Source of the DNA: Pseudomonadota bacterium
GTDB taxonomy: Bacteria; Desulfobacterota; Desulfobacteria; Desulfobacterales; RPRI01
Assembly: GCA_018830925.1 (NCBI GenBank)
Contig: JAHJRK010000155.1
Coordinates: forward strand, 1-8,100
Length of the DNA: 8,100 nucleotides
Direction: 5' to 3'
Below the pieces are notes generated by a model that was not told the origin of the DNA, made no database searches, and was given only the letters and a program-made list of their open reading frames with translations. A program made the position numbers and the translations under genes. Shown here piece by piece: positions 1 through 6,182 of the stretch. Every line of letters begins with the position of its first letter. The first letter of the stretch is position 1.

Positions 1-336
1 GTTAAGCTGTTCATCTCTGACGGTAAAAGCTCCCATTTCCAGATTTTCCTGAACAGTCAGGCGGCCGAATATGCGCCGTCCTTCCGGGACATGAATCATC
101 CCCTTGGATACGATCTGATGGGCCGGATACCTGGTCAGTTCATCTCCTTCGAGCAGTACGGACCCGCTTCGGGGTTTTAAAATACCGCTCAAAGTTTTAA
201 GCGTCGTGCTTTTTCCAGCGCCGTTAGCACCGATCAGTGTAACGATCTCTCCCTTGTCGACATTCAGTGAGAGGTCTTTGAGTGCATGAATATTTCCATA
301 ATAAACATGGATATTTTTAACTTCCAGCAACGCCAT
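1..336 (-). CDS. livF: LivF, branched-chain amino acid ABC transporter ATPase (partial, C-terminus beyond left edge)
   Basis: This is one of the two cytoplasmic ATPases that power LIV-type import of leucine, isoleucine and valine (or related substrates); it would pair with LivG under the LivH/LivM permeases. The frame is open from ATG at 336 to the window edge, giving the first 112 of about 235 residues. It starts MALLEVKNIHVYYG, with the A-loop tyrosine at about 13. The Walker A motif GANGAGKS is at residues 36-43. The LivF hallmark VPEGRRIF is at 83-90, with Glu in the Q-loop position, as is usual in this subfamily. The start is preceded by AAGGAGT (347-353) at a spacing of 10 bases. It lies 29 bases after the livG stop and is the last visible gene of the livKHMGF operon. 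The signature motif, Walker B and H-loop lie outside the window. Family assignment is firm; the exact substrate is inferred. Confidence 0.95.
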   Translation of the reverse strand, partial: MALLEVKNIHVYYGNIHALKDLSLNVDKGEIVTLIGANGAGKSTTLKTLSGILKPRSGSVLLEGDELTRYPAHQIVSKGMIHVPEGRRIFGRLTVQENLEMGAFTVRDEQLN

Positions 337-346
337 AACAGTAGGT

Positions 347-353
347 ACTCCTT
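347..353 (-). promoter_or_regulatory. Ribosome binding site of livF
   Basis: On the minus strand AAGGAGT lies 10 bases upstream of the livF ATG at 336, inside the 29-base gap after the livG stop. It supports the chosen start. Confidence 0.7.
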
Positions 354-365
354 TATCCAGGCATA

Positions 366-1148
366 TTAATGGGCTTGAGCAGCACTTCCTTGCCCGAGAT
401 ACGCTTCAATGACTTTTGGATTCCGCTTGATTTCATCCGGCGTGCCTTCGGCGAGTTTTTTCCCGTAATCCAAAACAGTGATTATCTCTGAAATACCCAT
501 TACGACCCGCATCTGATGCTCGATCAGCATGATCGTGATTCCCAGATCATCCCGCAGGCTTTGAATGAAGTCGCACATGGCCTGTGTTTCTCCGGAATTC
601 ATGCCGGCCGTAGGTTCATCAAGGCACAATAGTTTCGGTCTCGTAGCCAGGGCCCGCGCGATCTCCAGGCGTCTTTGATCGCCGTAAGGAAGGTGTTTGG
701 AAAGCATGTTGGCCTTTGCTTCCAGATTAACGAACTTGAGCAGGCGATTGGCCTCGTCTTCCGCATCTTGTTCTTCCTTTTTGACAAAGGGGGTATTCAG
801 AATAATACCAAGGTAACTCGATTTCAAGTGGGCGTGCATACCCACCAACACGTTTTCGATCGCGGTCAAATCGGGAAAAAGACGGATATTCTGATAGGTT
901 CTGGCGATCCCAAGGCGGACAATACGATCAGGCATGAGGCCGACTAGAGAATGATTTTCCAGCAATATTTCACCGGCCTCGGGTTTATAAAAACCGGTGA
1001 TACAGTTGAAAAATGTCGTCTTTCCGGCGCCGTTCGGACCTATGACGCTGTGAATGGTCTTTTCCTCGATCTCGATATCCAGACCATCCACGGCCACCAG
1101 GCCGCCAAAGCGTTTGGTTGTGTTGCGTGATATCAGTATTGGTGCCGT
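366..1148 (-). CDS. livG: LivG, branched-chain amino acid ABC transporter ATPase, probable non-AUG (ACG) start
   Basis: This is the second ATPase of the LIV importer. Counting from an ACG at 1148 it has 260 residues, close to the usual 255 or so. Walker A GPNGAGKT is at 37-44, the Q-loop Gln at 86 (ARTYQNIRLF), the signature LPYGDQRRLEIARAL at about 154-168, Walker B KLLCLDEP at 172-179 and the H-loop His at 211 (IEHQM). YGDQ is a mild variant of the common YGQQ. No ATG or TTG exists in frame upstream of residue 18. The first GTG (1097) would cut off the ILISRNTTKRFGGL segment, which matches the normal first strand and A-loop of the family. AAGGAG sits 8 bases before the ACG, so ACG is preferred. 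An ATT at 1154 is too close to the ribosome binding site. The conservative alternative is 366-1097 from GTG. Family assignment is firm; the start is not. Confidence 0.93.
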   Translation of the reverse strand, partial: TAPILISRNTTKRFGGLVAVDGLDIEIEEKTIHSVIGPNGAGKTTFFNCITGFYKPEAGEILLENHSLVGLMPDRIVRLGIARTYQNIRLFPDLTAIENVLVGMHAHLKSSYLGIILNTPFVKKEEQDAEDEANRLLKFVNLEAKANMLSKHLPYGDQRRLEIARALATRPKLLCLDEPTAGMNSGETQAMCDFIQSLRDDLGITIMLIEHQMRVVMGISEIITVLDYGKKLAEGTPDEIKRNPKVIEAYLGQGSAAQAH

Positions 1149-1156
1149 AGTAATTT

Positions 1157-1162
1157 CTCCTT
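1157..1162 (-). promoter_or_regulatory. Ribosome binding site that points to an ACG start of livG
   Basis: On the minus strand AAGGAG is followed by eight bases (AAATTACT) and then ACG GCA CCA ATA. It lies in the livM-livG gap, more than 50 bases before the only ordinary in-frame start codon (GTG at 1097). It therefore fits the extended reading of livG and not the short one. Confidence 0.6.
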
Positions 1163-1192
1163 ATACAATAAACGATAAAAGCGATGGCTAAG

Positions 1193-2860
1193 CTAACCGG
1201 TTGCTTCTTTCGCAGTTCCTTCGTGCAACTCTCGTTTATGAGCTTCTTCAGGCCATAGGCCTTCAGGCCGGATCAACATCATGACAACAAGGGCGATTCC
1301 ATAAACCAGAAATCGGTATTCAGCGAATTCCCTTAAAAGTTCCGGGAGGCCAATGAGAGCGGCAGCACCGACAATTACGCCCGGGATACTGCCTATTCCC
1401 CCGAAAATAATAAGACAAACAATATTGATGGAGACCATAATGTTGAAACTGTGGGGATAAATTGAGCCTATCTTGCTGCCGAATATGACGCCGCTTAATG
1501 CCGCGAATCCCGCGCCTGTGCCAAAAGCCAGCAGTTTATTCGATACCAGGTTGATCCCCATGGCCTGGGCAACATCTTCATCCTCGCGCATGGCTTTCCA
1601 GGCTCTGCCGATTCGCGAATCTTTCAGCCGCCAGGAAACAAAAATTACCAGCATGCATCCGGCAATAATGAGATAATAGATTTCCTGCGGTCCTTTAAAA
1701 ACAAAACCAAGAATCTGCGGTTTGGCAATTTTACCAATACCCTGAGATCCGCCCAGAAAGGGACGCAAAGCATCCGAAAGAACCAGAAGACGAATGATTT
1801 CACCAAAGCCCATGGTGGCAATGGCCAGATAATCACCACGCATCTTGAGAACCGGAACACCGAGAAGCACTCCGGCTAAAATGCCAAAAAAGATAGCAAA
1901 GGGGATTGCCGCCCAGAGAGACCAATTCAAATTCATTATTTCGGGTGATGTGATCAATGCGGTAACATAGGCTCCTATTGCAAAGAAAGCCACATAGCCC
2001 AGATCCAGCAGACCCGCGTATCCGACGACGATATTCAGGCCAAGTCCCAAGAGCACATAGAGGCCGACAATGGTCAGGACTTCACTCATAAATAGCCCTA
2101 AACGCCATGGCGCAACCAGAATAATGACTAAAAGAATAATGGTGCCGACCGTTCTCCATGTTAATTGCTGTTTCTTCGGCAAATTCTGCCAGCCTTGCTT
2201 GATTCCTTCGCCCTTAATTGACCATGATATGATTACGAGGGCAATGATAATGAAAATTGCAAAGGCGCCTTTCATGGTAAGTCCGTCGCTCGTTAAAAGC
2301 CATTCGCTGATAATGTCCGGAAAATTATTGGTCAGGATTGACCTGAAGAGGTCTTGCAGAACGCCCGCAAAAACCAAACCGGCCAATGACCATAATATAA
2401 CCGTGCGAACGACATTCGGGAGAAGATAGAAAAGACCTGTAATCAGTCCTGTGAACATTCCAACATACAAGAGGAGAAGCATTCCGCTGTTTCCCTCAAC
2501 CCCGAAGGTGAGCAGATTATTCAGAAGCAAATCGGAAGCGTTGATGAACATCATCCGCAAATTGATATATCTGCCTAGAATGATCAGCAGCACCAAAAAA
2601 AATGTGGTTGTCAATCCTGCAAAAAAACTGCTTGAAATAACCCATAGGGGTTTAGCCGGTTTTGTCCGTTTGGCCGCCATGTAACATACAAATAAACCCG
2701 CAGCAAGATACAGGACATGACCCATCGAGATAAAATCAGCAATGACCTGGCGTTTCGTAAAGACCTCTATTATTCCGATTAACGACATCAGGATAAGGAC
2801 AATACCGCCAATAATTCCAACTTTTATTCCGTATCGCCAAATGGCGCGAATTTGTTCCAT
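1193..2860 (-). CDS. livM: LivM, branched-chain amino acid ABC transporter permease with long N-terminal membrane extension
   Basis: One of two inner-membrane permease subunits forming the substrate channel with LivH. It has 555 residues, against roughly 300-425 in common LivM proteins. The conserved permease core starts near residue 235. It contains GLNIVVGYAGLLDLGYVAF (274-292), GDYLAIATMGFGEIIRLL (342-359), the ATPase-coupling loop around RIGRAWKAMREDEDVAQAMG (416-435), IFGGIGSIPG (485-494) and the C-terminal RPEGLWPE (531-538). The first 230 or so residues form an additional region with hydrophobic segments at about 12-33, 47-63, 73-95, 126-147, 151-169 and 198-215. It resembles an enlarged version of the N-terminal extension seen in enterobacterial LivM. 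The ATG at 2860 follows a moderate GAGAAG site (2863-2868). livH ends 24 bases upstream and livG follows. The family is certain; the role of the extension is unknown. Confidence 0.95.
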   Translation of the reverse strand: MEQIRAIWRYGIKVGIIGGIVLILMSLIGIIEVFTKRQVIADFISMGHVLYLAAGLFVCYMAAKRTKPAKPLWVISSSFFAGLTTTFFLVLLIILGRYINLRMMFINASDLLLNNLLTFGVEGNSGMLLLLYVGMFTGLITGLFYLLPNVVRTVILWSLAGLVFAGVLQDLFRSILTNNFPDIISEWLLTSDGLTMKGAFAIFIIIALVIISWSIKGEGIKQGWQNLPKKQQLTWRTVGTIILLVIILVAPWRLGLFMSEVLTIVGLYVLLGLGLNIVVGYAGLLDLGYVAFFAIGAYVTALITSPEIMNLNWSLWAAIPFAIFFGILAGVLLGVPVLKMRGDYLAIATMGFGEIIRLLVLSDALRPFLGGSQGIGKIAKPQILGFVFKGPQEIYYLIIAGCMLVIFVSWRLKDSRIGRAWKAMREDEDVAQAMGINLVSNKLLAFGTGAGFAALSGVIFGSKIGSIYPHSFNIMVSINIVCLIIFGGIGSIPGVIVGAAALIGLPELLREFAEYRFLVYGIALVVMMLIRPEGLWPEEAHKRELHEGTAKEATG

Positions 2861-2884
2861 TTCTTCTCTTTCGATTACAGGTGA

Positions 2885-3958
2885 CTAAGCCTTTTTAACC
2901 GCTAAACGTTCTCCCAGAAGACCTGTGGGCCGGAAGATCAATACCAATACAAGCACTAAAAAGGCAATGGCATCTTTGAGTTGATAGGGTGCCACGATAT
3001 TGTAACCATCAAGGAATAAAGCGGGTCCGATGGATTCAAGTAAGCCGAGCAGGAGGCCTCCCAGCATCGCACCGGGAATATTGCCGATACCGCCCAGTAC
3101 GGCCGCGGTAAATGCCTTGATTCCCGGAATAAAGCCCATCATGAAAAAAACCTGTTTAAACACAAGGGCATAAAGAACCCCGGCCGCTCCGGCAGCGGCG
3201 CCACCGATAATAAAAGTGATCGAGATAGTCTTGTCTATATCCACACCCATTAAAGAAGCGGCTTCCTTATCTTCAGAAACAGAACGTACCGCTTTGCCAA
3301 TGCGGGTGCGTTGTATAAAGAGATAAAGGGCTATCATTACGAGTGCGGCCGCAAAAATGACGAAAACCTGGATTTTGCCTATTTCCAACCCTTTAAATAA
3401 TGCCCATTTGCCTGTAAAAACTTTCCAAACCGGGTAGGCCTGGAAACCGGTGCCATACAATCCACGGAAAAGATACATCAGGGTGAATGAGGCTCCTATG
3501 GCTGTTATGAGGGGGATCAGGCGCGGCGCGTTCCTTAAAGGACGATAGGCGATTCTTTCCAGAAGAAAGGCGATTAAAGTTGATATCGTCATGGAAACAA
3601 TGAAAACAATAATCAGACAAATAAAAGGATGGCTTTCAAGCAAACTGCTTCTATAAAAATAGGCGGCCACATAATAGGCCGTAAAGGGGCCGCTCATAAA
3701 GACTTCGCTATGGGCAAAATTGATCATGCGCAAGACACCGTAAACCAGGGTGTAGCCCATGGCTACCAGAGCGTATATGCTCCCTTGCGCCAGACCATAA
3801 ATAACGAAATCAAACCACTGGACAGTAGTATATCTGCCCGCGCGGAGAGTCAGGATCGAACCTATGATTATTAAAACCAGCAGAACAAACCCAATGGACC
3901 ACATCACGATATCAGTTGCTGTAATGCTTTCTTTCCATCGTTGAAACTTTGTCGGCAT
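2885..3958 (-). CDS. livH: LivH, branched-chain amino acid ABC transporter permease
   Basis: Inner-membrane permease partner of LivM, with 357 residues against about 300 for typical LivH. The extra length is mainly an N-terminal membrane segment (about 20-38) before the core. The core begins with FDFVIYGLAQGSIYALVAMG (49-68) and MGYTLVYGVLRMINFAHSEV (67-86), the classic LivH signature. The cytoplasmic coupling loop is RTRIGKAVRSVSEDKEAASL (217-236), followed by GVDIDKT. The late conserved stretch is KAFTAAVLGGIGNIPGAMLG (281-300), and the end is IFRPTGLLGE (341-350). The ATG at 3958 is preceded by GGAAGGAA (3963-3970). The gene lies after the livK terminator hairpin and 24 bases before livM, so it is the first gene of the read-through segment livHMGF. 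Family assignment is firm from motif order and operon position. Confidence 0.96.
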   Translation of the reverse strand: MPTKFQRWKESITATDIVMWSIGFVLLVLIIIGSILTLRAGRYTTVQWFDFVIYGLAQGSIYALVAMGYTLVYGVLRMINFAHSEVFMSGPFTAYYVAAYFYRSSLLESHPFICLIIVFIVSMTISTLIAFLLERIAYRPLRNAPRLIPLITAIGASFTLMYLFRGLYGTGFQAYPVWKVFTGKWALFKGLEIGKIQVFVIFAAALVMIALYLFIQRTRIGKAVRSVSEDKEAASLMGVDIDKTISITFIIGGAAAGAAGVLYALVFKQVFFMMGFIPGIKAFTAAVLGGIGNIPGAMLGGLLLGLLESIGPALFLDGYNIVAPYQLKDAIAFLVLVLVLIFRPTGLLGERLAVKKA

Positions 3959-4034
3959 GAAATTCCTTCCAACTGCTCAATCTGATTACACGATGATCAT
4001 CAGACCCGGGGGCAGTGATAGAAAATGGTTCGGA

Positions 4035-4060
4035 ATGTCCGGGCCATTTGCCCGGAACAT
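4035..4060. repeat. Second hairpin in the livK-livH gap
   Basis: The arms TCCGGGC (4038-4044) and GCCCGGA (4050-4056) enclose a five-base loop. The pairing extends to ATG/CAT outside a single bulged A (4057). It lies only a few bases past the main terminator on the livK transcript and has no clear U-tail. It could back up termination, protect the livK mRNA end, or serve as the 5' end structure of processed livHMGF mRNA. Confidence 0.5.
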
Positions 4061-4063
4061 ATA

Positions 4064-4100
4064 AGAAACCCGGCTTTGTCAAGAACAAAGCCGGGTTTCT
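4064..4100 (-). terminator. Intrinsic terminator or attenuator between livK and livHMGF
   Basis: A near-perfect hairpin starts 14 bases past the livK stop. The arms 4064-4079 and 4085-4100 pair over 16 bases around a five-base loop. They contain the GC core CCCGGCTTTG. On the minus-strand transcript the 3' arm ends in GGGTTTCTTAT, a short U-rich tail. Because the only promoter-like sequences for livHMGF lie upstream of livK, this is probably a leaky terminator that lowers expression of the membrane parts relative to the binding protein. The structure is seen; the partial read-through is inferred. Confidence 0.8.
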
Positions 4101-4113
4101 CTTCAGGCAATCT

Positions 4114-5337
4114 TTAGTATGGTTTCCAGAAAGATTTTTTTGGCATTACCAAGGTTTTAACGTTTTCTGCACTTGTCTTGTAGACGGCAATGCGTGGGTC
4201 AGCGCAGTCGCCGTATTCATTGCAGTTGATATTGCCGGTGATGCCCTTCATATTCTTCGTAGCATAGAGGGCGTCTCTTAAAGCCTTGCGGCCGATATAG
4301 AGAGTGCCGTCCTTTTCTTTCTTGGCAACTTTTTTAATGGCATTGAAGATCAGGTTGGCCGCGTCATATGCATGAGCGTGGAAGGGAGCTAAAGTCTTCT
4401 CGCCGTATTTCTTGATGTGTTTCTGAAGAAAATCCTCATAAACTTTACCAAAAGCCTCGAAATCCGGGCTGGAATGGTACATACCAACTGCTGATTCGCC
4501 GGCTGCCTTGTAGAAATCAACCGAGAAAGCGCCGTCAGCAGACATCAGGGCTACTTTCTCAAAACCGGAGACTTCTTTGACCTGGCGGGTAACATGGCCG
4601 GCAGCAGCAACAAAGATAGGGTAATAAATGAATTCTGGTTTGGCCGTAACGATCTTTGTCAGAACCGGTTTCATATCGGTATCTGTCGGAGCAACGGCTT
4701 CCTGAGCGACTATGGTTCCGCCGTTTTTCTTAAATCTTTCTGTGAATACATTGGCCAACTGCTCGGCATACACGCTGCCGTCATGAATAGTGGCCGCTCT
4801 TTTAACTTTCAGGCTTTTAAAGGCGAAATCGGCCGCAACCGCGCCCTGAACCTTGTCGTTATGAGCGGTGCGCAGATAGCCGTCATAGGTACTGCCGCGT
4901 TTAGGGTCGGTCAAATAAGGAGCGGTGTTGGAAGGAGAAACAGTAGCAATACCGGCGTTCCAAAGGATCGGGGCGCCTGGTTTGGCTTCGCTGGAGCAGT
5001 TGGAACCAACAGCAGCCACGATAGTGGGGTCAGAAGCCAGCTTGGTAGCGGCAGCCTGCCCGCCTTCAGCGTTACAACCGCTGTCCTGGCCATCAAATTT
5101 TATTTTGTGGCCCAACAGGTTATTCTTAATATCATCTATTGCGATTTCGACACCCCTCTTGGTATCAATTCCAAGGGTGGAATCCGAGCCTGCCGTAACA
5201 AACCAGTAGGCAATGTGGATGGGTTCACCCGGTTTAATGGTCACTACTCCAAGGGGATCTGTAGGAGGAGCAGCAAAACCGATAGAAGCAGCCATAAACA
5301 CGAACAACGCGACAAATAAAATCAGTGAACGTTTCAT
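4114..5337 (-). CDS. livK: LivK-type periplasmic branched-chain amino acid binding protein
   Basis: Substrate-binding protein that captures the ligand in the periplasm and delivers it to LivHMGF. It has 407 residues. The signal peptide is about 1-22: MKRS, a hydrophobic core LILFVALFVFMAASIG, then GFA before APPTDP. There is no lipobox cysteine, so it should be soluble. The Leu-binding fold follows: GEPIHIAYWFVTAGSDSTLG (37-56), RGVEIAIDDI (61-70), the GSNCSSEAKPGAPI loop (111-124) and SPSNTAPYLTDP (134-145). Later elements are KRAATIHDGSVYAEQL (179-194) and HAYDAANLIFNAIK (322-335). The four mature cysteines are C88, C114, C372 and C378. The ATG at 5337 is chosen because AAGGAGG lies 7 bases upstream and the signal peptide starts there; an in-frame upstream extension to 5406 has neither. 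First gene of the operon, followed by a terminator hairpin. The class is firm; whether the true ligand is Leu/Ile/Val or another small acid is not decidable here. Confidence 0.95.
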   Translation of the reverse strand: MKRSLILFVALFVFMAASIGFAAPPTDPLGVVTIKPGEPIHIAYWFVTAGSDSTLGIDTKRGVEIAIDDIKNNLLGHKIKFDGQDSGCNAEGGQAAATKLASDPTIVAAVGSNCSSEAKPGAPILWNAGIATVSPSNTAPYLTDPKRGSTYDGYLRTAHNDKVQGAVAADFAFKSLKVKRAATIHDGSVYAEQLANVFTERFKKNGGTIVAQEAVAPTDTDMKPVLTKIVTAKPEFIYYPIFVAAAGHVTRQVKEVSGFEKVALMSADGAFSVDFYKAAGESAVGMYHSSPDFEAFGKVYEDFLQKHIKKYGEKTLAPFHAHAYDAANLIFNAIKKVAKKEKDGTLYIGRKALRDALYATKNMKGITGNINCNEYGDCADPRIAVYKTSAENVKTLVMPKKSFWKPY

Positions 5338-5344
5338 ACAAAGA

Positions 5345-5351
5345 CCTCCTT
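5345..5351 (-). promoter_or_regulatory. Strong ribosome binding site of livK
   Basis: AAGGAGG on the minus strand, 7 bases before the livK ATG at 5337. It is the best Shine-Dalgarno match in the window. It fits high production of the binding protein and rules out the longer in-frame start at 5406. Confidence 0.85.
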
Positions 5352-5473
5352 CATGTAAAGTTGTTTGCCTTAAATACCGTGCCTGCCTTTTTGATCGGCA
5401 GATCACCTTCTCTGTAAAAAAAAATTAAAAATCAGGAAAGAATATGTACCAGTCCATTTTTTATTCGCCCGCT

Positions 5474-5494
5474 ATTATAACTCACCTTTGTCAA
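5474..5494 (-). promoter_or_regulatory. Candidate livK operon promoter
   Basis: On the minus strand a perfect TATAAT lies at 5474-5479, about 137 bases before the livK start. A perfect TTGACA lies just upstream at 5489-5494, but the gap is only 9 bases, so the two boxes cannot serve as a normal -35/-10 pair. The TATAAT is the more likely working element, with a poor -35 and perhaps an activator, leaving an untranslated leader of about 130 bases. This rests on motif matching only. Confidence 0.4.
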
Positions 5495-6119
5495 AAATTT
5501 AAAGCTGGCTCCTTATCCCGATTTTCATTACGATACAGCTACTATAAAGTTATATCATGGATAATAGGCAATACCTGAATCAGGGTCAAGAAAAAAAGCG
5601 CATTTATCATGAAATAGCTACATTTCAAACACAATTTATAGCCGTATTCACTTTTTAATATTCCTATCCTCCTTAATATTTACTATTAGCGCATTTGACT
5701 GATCTTTCATCTATGCTGACCTGATTTCCGGATTTTTCGAAAAGCGTACTTGAGGACTTGAGGGATGCTCGTCACTTCCGAAGTTTACAGTCCGAATATT
5801 TTATAATATCAAGACGATAAGCCATAAAAAACAAGGGATAATGCTCCGGAAGCTGCTGTTTTGCAAGGGGAAGGCAGTGGGAAATGCGCTCGCTGTTTAG
5901 GTTCAATTTTGAGCGATTCCGTCATTCGCTGGATTTTATGCGCGACATATTGCCTGTGCCGGTTGAGCAATCCACAATCACAACAGGGCCTTAAGCGACT
6001 CTCTTCATCCCTCTCCATGGAGAATGAAGACAGCCCAGTAAAAGGGATTAGGATATTTTGCCTTCATCCCGTTTCTTGCAATTCTCAGCTGAAAGCTCGG
6101 GAAGAATAAGTAAAATATC
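5495..6119. other. Divergent intergenic region without a supported gene
   Basis: About 625 bases between the candidate promoters of the two divergent operons. By hand count the left part (5521-5700) is about 30% GC and the part from 5841 to 6020 is about 51%. Short open frames exist on both strands in the GC-richer part, including a 69-residue frame at 5809-6018 (minus) and an 82-residue frame from TTG at 5861-6109 (plus). They overlap each other, lack ribosome binding sites and resemble no family I recognise. Small features include the palindrome TTTTCGAAAA (5734-5743), a tandem ACTTGAGG (from 5749) and the larger palindrome annotated separately. A decayed gene or a small RNA cannot be excluded. 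Confidence 0.6.
6002..6030. repeat. Compact interrupted palindrome
   Basis: The perfect 12-base palindrome TCTCCATGGAGA (6012-6023) is flanked by the arms TCTTCAT (6002-6008) and ATGAAGA (6024-6030). Only CCC (6009-6011) is unpaired. It has no loop in the centre and no T-run after it on either strand, so it does not look like a terminator. A regulator binding site or a DNA cruciform is possible. It lies about 150 bases upstream of the plus-strand operon. Confidence 0.55.
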
Positions 6120-6147
6120 TTGACTGGGATTTACCGGTATGTAAATT
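6120..6147 (+). promoter_or_regulatory. Candidate promoter of the cysteine-cluster/amidohydrolase pair
   Basis: TTGACT (6120-6125) matches the -35 consensus at five of six bases. TAAATT (6142-6147) matches the -10 at four of six, and the spacer is 16 bases. The predicted RNA start is near 6154, leaving a leader of about 30 bases to the ATG at 6183. It is the best sigma-70-like match close to this start. Confidence 0.45.
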
Positions 6148-6182
6148 ATCGATCAAACAGTAAAAAGGTTTAGGTATGAGAA

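Noticed and set aside
4594..5319. 241-residue open frame on the plus strand opposite livK
   Set aside because: It is a shadow of livK: the opposite frame has clear family motifs, a signal peptide and a strong ribosome binding site, while this frame matches nothing.
5370..5400. Possible sigma-54 promoter (GGCACG on the minus strand) upstream of livK
   Set aside because: The -12 half lacks the required GC at the correct distance (AA is found there), so the match is only to the -24 half.
5383..5401. Small hairpin CTGCC/GGCAG in the livK leader
   Set aside because: Only five pairs with a nine-base loop; too weak to call a riboswitch or attenuator.
5338..5406. Upstream in-frame extension of livK to a GTG at 5406
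   Set aside because: It would place 23 charged residues before a clear signal peptide, has no properly placed ribosome binding site and would run through the strong AAGGAGG of the real start.
5430..5488. Possible leader peptide before livK (18 codons from a GTG near 5486)
   Set aside because: No ribosome binding site at a proper distance, and it overlaps the candidate -10 box, so it would not be transcribed from that promoter.
5597..5890. AGCGCATTT occurring at 5597-5605 and 5688-5696, and inverted at 5882-5890
   Set aside because: Nine-base matches at irregular distances are expected by chance in a region of this size; no regular array is formed.
5809..6018. 69-residue open frame on the minus strand in the intergenic region
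   Set aside because: No ribosome binding site before its ATG, no recognisable family, and it overlaps an equally unsupported frame on the other strand.
5861..6109. 82-residue open frame on the plus strand starting with TTG
   Set aside because: No ribosome binding site, odd composition and no recognisable motif beyond scattered cysteines; likely chance opening in the GC-richer block.
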